35,666 nucleotides of DNA from Flavobacterium muglaense. GTDB lineage: Bacteria; Bacteroidota; Bacteroidia; Flavobacteriales; Flavobacteriaceae. Both the position numbers and the translations under genes were made by a program. The stretch covers positions 1-35,666 of the forward strand of contig NZ_JACRUK010000040.1 of assembly GCF_014305155.1 (NCBI RefSeq), in the 5' to 3' direction. How positions within the stretch are numbered: position 1 is the stretch's first letter; every line of letters starts with the position of its first letter. The notes beneath the pieces are model-generated. The model had not been told where the DNA came from. It was given only the letters and a program-made list of their open reading frames with translations, and searched no databases. Below are positions 31,561 through 35,666 of this stretch, piece after piece.

Positions 31561-32331
31561 ATGAAAAAAGTCGCATTATTTGCAATACTAGTATTAACAG
31601 TAGGTTGTTTTACAGCAACTGCACAAAAAACAAAAAAAACTAAGATGAAAAAAGTATTATTCGTTCTAACTAGCCATTCAGATTTAGGGAACACAGGAGA
31701 AAAAACAGGATTTTGGGTTGAAGAATTTGCAGCACCTTATTATGAGTTAGCAGATAAAGGAGTTGTAATTGATATTGCAACACCTCTAGGAGGACAACCT
31801 CCAATTGATCCAAAAAGTGCCGATGCATCATTTGCAACAGAAGACACAAAACGTTTTGACAAAGACACTGCATTACAAGCTAAATTGAGTAAAACGCATA
31901 AATTAACTGATGTAAAAGAGTCTGATTATGATGCTGTATTTTATCCAGGAGGTCACGGACCATTATGGGATTTAGCATCAAGCGAAGATTCTAGTAAATT
32001 AATTACTTCTTTTTACACTAATAACAAGCCAGTAGCTTTTGTATGTCACTCACCAGCAGTGTTGAAAAACGTGAAAGTAAACGGAGAATTTTTAGTAAAA
32101 GGTAAAAAAGTAACTGGATTTTCTAACACTGAAGAAGCAGCAGTAGGATTAACTGATGTAGTTCCGTTTTTATTAGAAGATGCTTTACAAGCAAATGGAG
32201 CTACTTATTCTAAAGTTGCAGACTGGAATCCATACGCAGTAGAAGATGGTTTATTGATTACTGGACAAAATCCAGCTTCATCTAAACTAGTAGCAGAAAA
32301 ATTGTTAGGTCAATTGAATGCTAAAAAATAA
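31561..32331 (+). CDS. Exported DJ-1/PfpI-family protein (Hsp31/glyoxalase III-like)
   Basis: The 256-residue protein has a probable Sec signal peptide, MKKVALFAILVLTVGCFTATAQ, then a DJ-1 domain of the Hsp31 branch. It shows FVLTSHSDLGNTGEKTGFW and the conserved EE at 54-55, GGHGPLWDL at 130-138, and the nucleophile-elbow C162-H163 (AFVCHSPAVL). Hsp31-type enzymes act as glutathione-independent glyoxalases or deglycases. A second ATG at residue 29 would give a cytoplasmic form, but the signal peptide is well formed. It is divergent from a LysR gene and ahead of a YqhD-like gene. Confidence 0.87.
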   Translation: MKKVALFAILVLTVGCFTATAQKTKKTKMKKVLFVLTSHSDLGNTGEKTGFWVEEFAAPYYELADKGVVIDIATPLGGQPPIDPKSADASFATEDTKRFDKDTALQAKLSKTHKLTDVKESDYDAVFYPGGHGPLWDLASSEDSSKLITSFYTNNKPVAFVCHSPAVLKNVKVNGEFLVKGKKVTGFSNTEEAAVGLTDVVPFLLEDALQANGATYSKVADWNPYAVEDGLLITGQNPASSKLVAEKLLGQLNAKK

Positions 32332-32350
32332 TAATTAATAATAGTAAAGA

Positions 32351-32397
32351 GGCTTTACCAAGCTCTTGTTCTTTTTAAGAATAGGAGCGGTAAAGCC
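32351..32397 (+). terminator. Hairpin between the DJ-1-like gene and the YqhD-like gene
   Basis: GGCTTTACC (32351-32359) and GGTAAAGCC (32389-32397) form a 9-bp stem, extended inward by an imperfect second stem. The sequence after it is TTCTTAATTT, a weak T-tract. It probably attenuates. Confidence 0.6.
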
Positions 32398-32420
32398 TTC
32401 TTAATTTAAACAGTATCATT

Positions 32421-33578
32421 ATGTTAAACTTTGAATTATATAACCCTACCAATTTAGTTTTTGGTAAAGGTCAAATGGAAAAATTAGGAAGCCTTGTACC
32501 TGCTGGAGCCAAAATATTATTAGCTTACGGTGGTGGAAGTATCTTTAAAAACGGAATCCACGAACAAGTAATCAACAACTTAAAAGGATACGAAATTGTA
32601 GAATTTGCAGGTATTGAAGCGAATCCGCATTTTGAAACTTTGATGAAAGCAGTGGCTATCGTTAAGGAACAAAAAATTGATTTTATTCTTGCTGTAGGTG
32701 GTGGATCTGTTATTGATGGGGTAAAATTCATCTCAGGAGCGGTGAATTACAAAGGAGATCCTATTGAGATTTTGCAAAAACGTATTTTGATTAAAGAAAA
32801 TGCCATTCCTTTTGGAACTGTATTGACTTTACCAGCTACAGGAAGCGAAATGAACTCTGGAGCAGTGGTTACAATCGAAGCTACTAAAGAGAAATTAGCT
32901 TTTGGTGGTTCGGCTTTGTTTCCAAAATTTTCTATATGCGATCCAACTGTAATTCAATCTTTACCAAAAAGACAATTGCAAAATGGTGTTGTAGATGCTT
33001 ACACACATGTTATGGAACAATACCTAACGTATCCTCATGAAGGACACTTACAAGATCGTATTGCCGAAGGAATTTTGCAAACTTTGATCGAAGTAGGTCC
33101 TAAAGTGGTGGAAGATCCTGCTAATTATGAATTAGCGTCAAACTTTATGTGGTCTTGTACTATGGCGCTTAACGGATTGATTCAAAAAGGAGTTCCTAGC
33201 GACTGGGCAACACACATGATAGGTCATGAATTAACAGCCATGTACGGAATTGATCATGCAAGAACGCTTGCAGTTATTGCTCCAAGTCTATACACTGTAA
33301 TGTTCGAAACTAAAAAGGGAAAATTAGCGCAATACGGAAAACGCATCTTCAACTTAGAAGGAACGGATGACGAAATTGCAAAAGAAGCGATCAATAAAAC
33401 GGTTGAATTTTTCCACACTATGGGAATGGATACCAAATTATCGGATTATAAAAAAGAATACAGTAATACAGCAGATTTTATAGTAAGCCGCTTTGATGAA
33501 AGAGGTTGGAAAGGTCTGGGAGAAAAACAAAATATCACACTAGACAAAGTCAAAGCTATTGTGGAAATGAGTTACTAA
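32421..33578 (+). CDS. YqhD-like NADPH-dependent aldehyde reductase (iron-type alcohol dehydrogenase)
   Basis: The 385-residue group III dehydrogenase carries the NADPH-binding GGGSVID at 93-99. The metal ligands are D192, H196 (DAYTH), H265 (WATHMIGH) and H279 (GIDHAR), exactly the spacing of E. coli YqhD (D194, H198, H267, H281). Such enzymes reduce short aldehydes and methylglyoxal-type compounds. Lying behind a glyoxalase III-like gene, it suggests a reactive-aldehyde defence pair. A terminator follows at 33610-33646. Confidence 0.92.
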   Translation: MLNFELYNPTNLVFGKGQMEKLGSLVPAGAKILLAYGGGSIFKNGIHEQVINNLKGYEIVEFAGIEANPHFETLMKAVAIVKEQKIDFILAVGGGSVIDGVKFISGAVNYKGDPIEILQKRILIKENAIPFGTVLTLPATGSEMNSGAVVTIEATKEKLAFGGSALFPKFSICDPTVIQSLPKRQLQNGVVDAYTHVMEQYLTYPHEGHLQDRIAEGILQTLIEVGPKVVEDPANYELASNFMWSCTMALNGLIQKGVPSDWATHMIGHELTAMYGIDHARTLAVIAPSLYTVMFETKKGKLAQYGKRIFNLEGTDDEIAKEAINKTVEFFHTMGMDTKLSDYKKEYSNTADFIVSRFDERGWKGLGEKQNITLDKVKAIVEMSY

Positions 33579-33609
33579 TTCGAAATACTGAAATCGATCA
33601 GTGTTAAAT

Positions 33610-33646
33610 AAAAAGGCGTTCTTGAATTTATTCAGGGCGCCTTTTT
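33610..33646 (+). terminator. Terminator of the YqhD-like gene
   Basis: AAAAAGGCG and CGCCTTTTTT form the stem, with a loop containing an inner CTTGAA/TTCAGG pairing, and end in TTTTTT. It begins 31 nt after the stop. The following stretch, 33651-33825, holds nothing I can support. Confidence 0.85.
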
Positions 33647-33825
33647 TAATAACACCAAAACAAAACTAACTAACTCAATTTTAATTTACTTATTAAAAAC
33701 TTAATTTATAATAAGTTACAACGTTAATAAGATTCATTTATTGTGTTAAATTATAAAAATTATTGTTTTTATTATACTAACGAATATTGCAATCACCTAA
33801 TCCCTAAGAGTACTCCATTATTTTA

Positions 33826-33858
33826 TTTGTTTAATTAATGCATTTTTAAGTACTTTTG
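33826..33858 (+). promoter_or_regulatory. Promoter of gpsA
   Basis: TTTG (33826-33829), a 21-nt spacer and TACTTTTG (33851-33858) fit the consensus and lie 19 nt before the start codon. Confidence 0.65.
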
Positions 33859-33877
33859 GTTAAATTTAAGAAAAAAA

Positions 33878-34873
33878 ATGGCCGGAGATATAAAATTTGC
33901 AGTAATAGGTGGTGGGAGCTGGGCAACAGCAATTACAAAAATGTTATGTGTAAACCTTAAAGAGGTTTCATGGTACATGCGTAACGACTCTGCTATTGAA
34001 CATATAAAAACGCACAAACACAACCCGAACTATTTAAGCTCGGTAGAGTTTGATATCAATAAATTAAAATTGACTAATGACATCAACGAAGCCGTTGCTT
34101 ATGCTGATTACATTATTTTTGCAATTCCATCAGCTTTTTTAAGTGCCGAACTGGAAAAGCTAACCGTGTCGCTAAAAGACAAAATAATCTTCTCAGCGAT
34201 TAAAGGAATTGTGCCCGAAACTAGCCTTATTGTGGGCGAGCACTTCCATTTTACTTATGACATTCCTTACTACAACATTGGTGTAATTACTGGGCCTTGC
34301 CATGCCGAGGAAGTCGCTCTTGAGCGTTTGTCTTACTTGACAATTGCCTGTGGTGATGCTAACAAAGCCAAAGTAGTAGCCGATAATTTATCTGGAAACT
34401 ACATCAAAACTAAGATCACAGATGATATTATTGGAACAGAATATGCTGCCATGTTAAAAAACATTTACGCCATTGCTGCAGGAATTGCACATGGGTTAGG
34501 CTATGGCGACAATTTTCAATCGGTTTTGATGAGTAATGGAATTCGTGAGATGAAAAAATTTATCAAGAAAGTCCACAAAATGAAACGAAACATTAATGAC
34601 TCTGCTTATCTGGGAGATTTATTAGTGACTGGATACTCTGTTTTTTCTAGAAATAGAATGTTTGGTAACATGATTGGTAAAGGATATACTGTAAAAAGCG
34701 CTATGATGGAAATGAGCATGGTATCTGAGGGGTATTATGCTACAAAAAGTGCCTACAAACTAAACCAAGGCTACCAAGCCAAAACGCCAATAATAGATGC
34801 CGTTTATGAAATTTTATACAACGGAAAAGACGCTAAATCTGTCTTTAAAAAACTAACTGATCAATTGGATTAA
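33878..34873 (+). CDS. gpsA: Glycerol-3-phosphate dehydrogenase, NAD(P)-dependent
   Basis: Cytoplasmic enzyme reducing dihydroxyacetone phosphate to glycerol 3-phosphate for phospholipid synthesis. The 331-residue protein has the dinucleotide-binding VIGGGSWATA at 9-18, FSAIKG with K109, VITGPCHAEEVA at 136-147 and the catalytic K194 in YAAMLKNIYAIAAG. A DUF6503-like gene follows after 32 nt. The CdsA-like fragment at the other end of the window belongs to the same broad pathway but is not linked to it. Confidence 0.95.
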   Translation: MAGDIKFAVIGGGSWATAITKMLCVNLKEVSWYMRNDSAIEHIKTHKHNPNYLSSVEFDINKLKLTNDINEAVAYADYIIFAIPSAFLSAELEKLTVSLKDKIIFSAIKGIVPETSLIVGEHFHFTYDIPYYNIGVITGPCHAEEVALERLSYLTIACGDANKAKVVADNLSGNYIKTKITDDIIGTEYAAMLKNIYAIAAGIAHGLGYGDNFQSVLMSNGIREMKKFIKKVHKMKRNINDSAYLGDLLVTGYSVFSRNRMFGNMIGKGYTVKSAMMEMSMVSEGYYATKSAYKLNQGYQAKTPIIDAVYEILYNGKDAKSVFKKLTDQLD

Positions 34874-34905
34874 CACCTAATTATTCATCCTATAAAAAAC
34901 AAAAA

Positions 34906-35625
34906 ATGGCTATAATTCCTTCTTTAAAAACAGCGTGTAATTCTATCTTCGTATTGCTTTGTTTTTTTATTGCTGCGCAAATGAAAGCGCAAGCGATTTC
35001 TGGACAGCAACTATTGCAAAAAGCAATTCAATATCACGACCCAAATAATCAATGGGATACTTTTAAAGGAACATTATCTATCGAAATGAAAATGCCCAAC
35101 GGCAGCAACCGTTTAAGTGAAGTTTCGATTGATTTACCCCATCAATATTTCAAATTAACTGCTATTAAAAACGATACTAAAGTGGAACATATAGTTGCTA
35201 ACGATCAAAGTAGCTTTAGTTTAAATGGTAAAACAACCTTTACAGACGAAGAAATTAAAACGTTTAGTTTGAATGATGCAAGAGCGAAGTTCATGAAAAA
35301 CTACTATACGTTCTTGTACGGCTTACCCATGAAATTAAAAGATTCGGGTACCATTATAAACCCTATTGTTACCACTAAAACATTCATGAACAAAGAGTAC
35401 TTAGTACTACAAGTAAAATATGAAGAAGGAGTAGGGAAAGATGCATGGTACTTTTATTTTGATCCAAAAACCTACGCCATGGAAATCTATCAGTTTTATC
35501 ACGACGAAGCTAAAAACGACGGTGAATACATCCTACTAACAGGAGAAGAGGTTTTTAAGGGAATGAAATTTCCAAAAGACAGATCATGGTACTTAGGGCT
35601 TGCTGAAAAATTGCAAATCCAATAA
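34906..35625 (+). pseudogene. DUF6503-like exported protein, 3'-truncated by the terminal repeat
   Basis: The reading frame has 239 residues with an N-terminal signal peptide (FVLLCFFIAAQMKAQ) and features I recall from the flavobacterial DUF6503 family, including AWYFYFDPKTYAMEIYQFYH and KNDGEYILLTGEE. Residues to about 229 (KFPKDRSWY) look native. The last ten (LGLAEKLQIQ) come from the terminal repeat and are the same as at the end of the CdsA fragment. From memory, the family continues after the WY with a charged segment of about 15-20 residues, so only a short C-terminal tail is lost and function may persist. Confidence 0.75.
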
Positions 35626-35664
35626 AACAGAGGTATTTAGAGCTACTTTTTCTTGTTTAAATGC
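35593..35664. repeat. Right copy of 72-bp terminal inverted repeat (probable mobile-element end)
   Basis: This is the exact reverse complement of positions 1-72. On the plus strand it begins TTAGGGCTTGCTGAAAAATT directly after the codon for Y229 of the DUF6503-like gene. Two further bases (35665-35666) follow it, so the window ends two bases deeper in the repeat on this side than on the left. Confidence 0.85.
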
Positions 35665-35666
35665 AA

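Noticed and set aside
33651..33825. A small RNA or gene in the AT-rich gap before gpsA
   Set aside because: I found no open frame, stable hairpin or promoter-terminator pair beyond the gpsA promoter itself.
1..35666. A circular or linear plasmid or phage genome with terminal repeats
   Set aside because: The end repeat is inverted, not direct, so the window is not a closed circle. The content is ordinary chromosomal housekeeping genes and no replication or phage genes are visible.

Overview
The window looks like a chromosomal segment, probably a whole assembly contig, from a member of the Flavobacteriaceae, most likely Flavobacterium. Support comes from the AT-rich sequence and the promoters of the Bacteroidetes type (TTTG or TTG, a spacer of about 19-21 nt, then TAnnTTTG). 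It also comes from a PorZ-like protein with a type IX secretion tail, Bacteroidetes-type RecO, LspA, IleS and DksA-like proteins, and intergenic repeats of a kind I recall from flavobacteria. All identifications are from reading the sequence; no database search was run.

Layout. 1-5250: a truncated CdsA/YnbB-like gene, then lspA, a DksA-like regulator and ileS, all on the minus strand; ileS carries an in-frame palindromic repeat. 5290-6290: repeats and a small membrane protein/XRE regulator operon. 6290-12830: a minus-strand operon for a MacAB-TolC type efflux pump followed by a LytS/LytR two-component system. Two genes of this operon are broken: the ATPase by an amber codon and the histidine kinase by a 1-nt frameshift. 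A MITE-like repeat lies between the kinase and the regulator. 13030-17310: a WG-repeat lipoprotein, recO and a porZ-like gene. 17350-21840: gdhA, a divergent outer-membrane-type protein, a Cys/Met-metabolism PLP enzyme and a DUF4163/DUF3298 lipoprotein. 21945-26005: a DinB protein, an ArsC/Spx-like protein, an EamA transporter, YicC, gmk and nadD.

26085-30510 is an NAD-salvage locus on the minus strand: nrtR-like Nudix regulator, prs, a HAD-like protein and nadV (NAMPT type). Two near-identical 21-bp palindromes bracket the prs promoter, and a weaker copy lies directly upstream of nrtR; I infer they are the regulator's operators. A RAYT transposase and about ten REP-like palindromes sit between the HAD gene and nadV, and one more REP pair lies near ileS.

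30577-33580: a LysR regulator divergent from an exported DJ-1/PfpI protein, followed by a YqhD-like aldehyde reductase, a likely carbonyl-stress module. 33878-35625: gpsA and a truncated DUF6503-like gene. The first and last genes both run into the same 72-bp sequence, present as a perfect inverted repeat at the two ends of the window. The most economical reading is that two copies of a multicopy mobile element interrupt these genes and end the contig.

The most rewarding items are the candidate NrtR operator system, the RAYT/REP insertion in the NAD locus, the palindromic element translated inside IleS, the two disabling mutations in the efflux operon, and the terminal inverted repeat.
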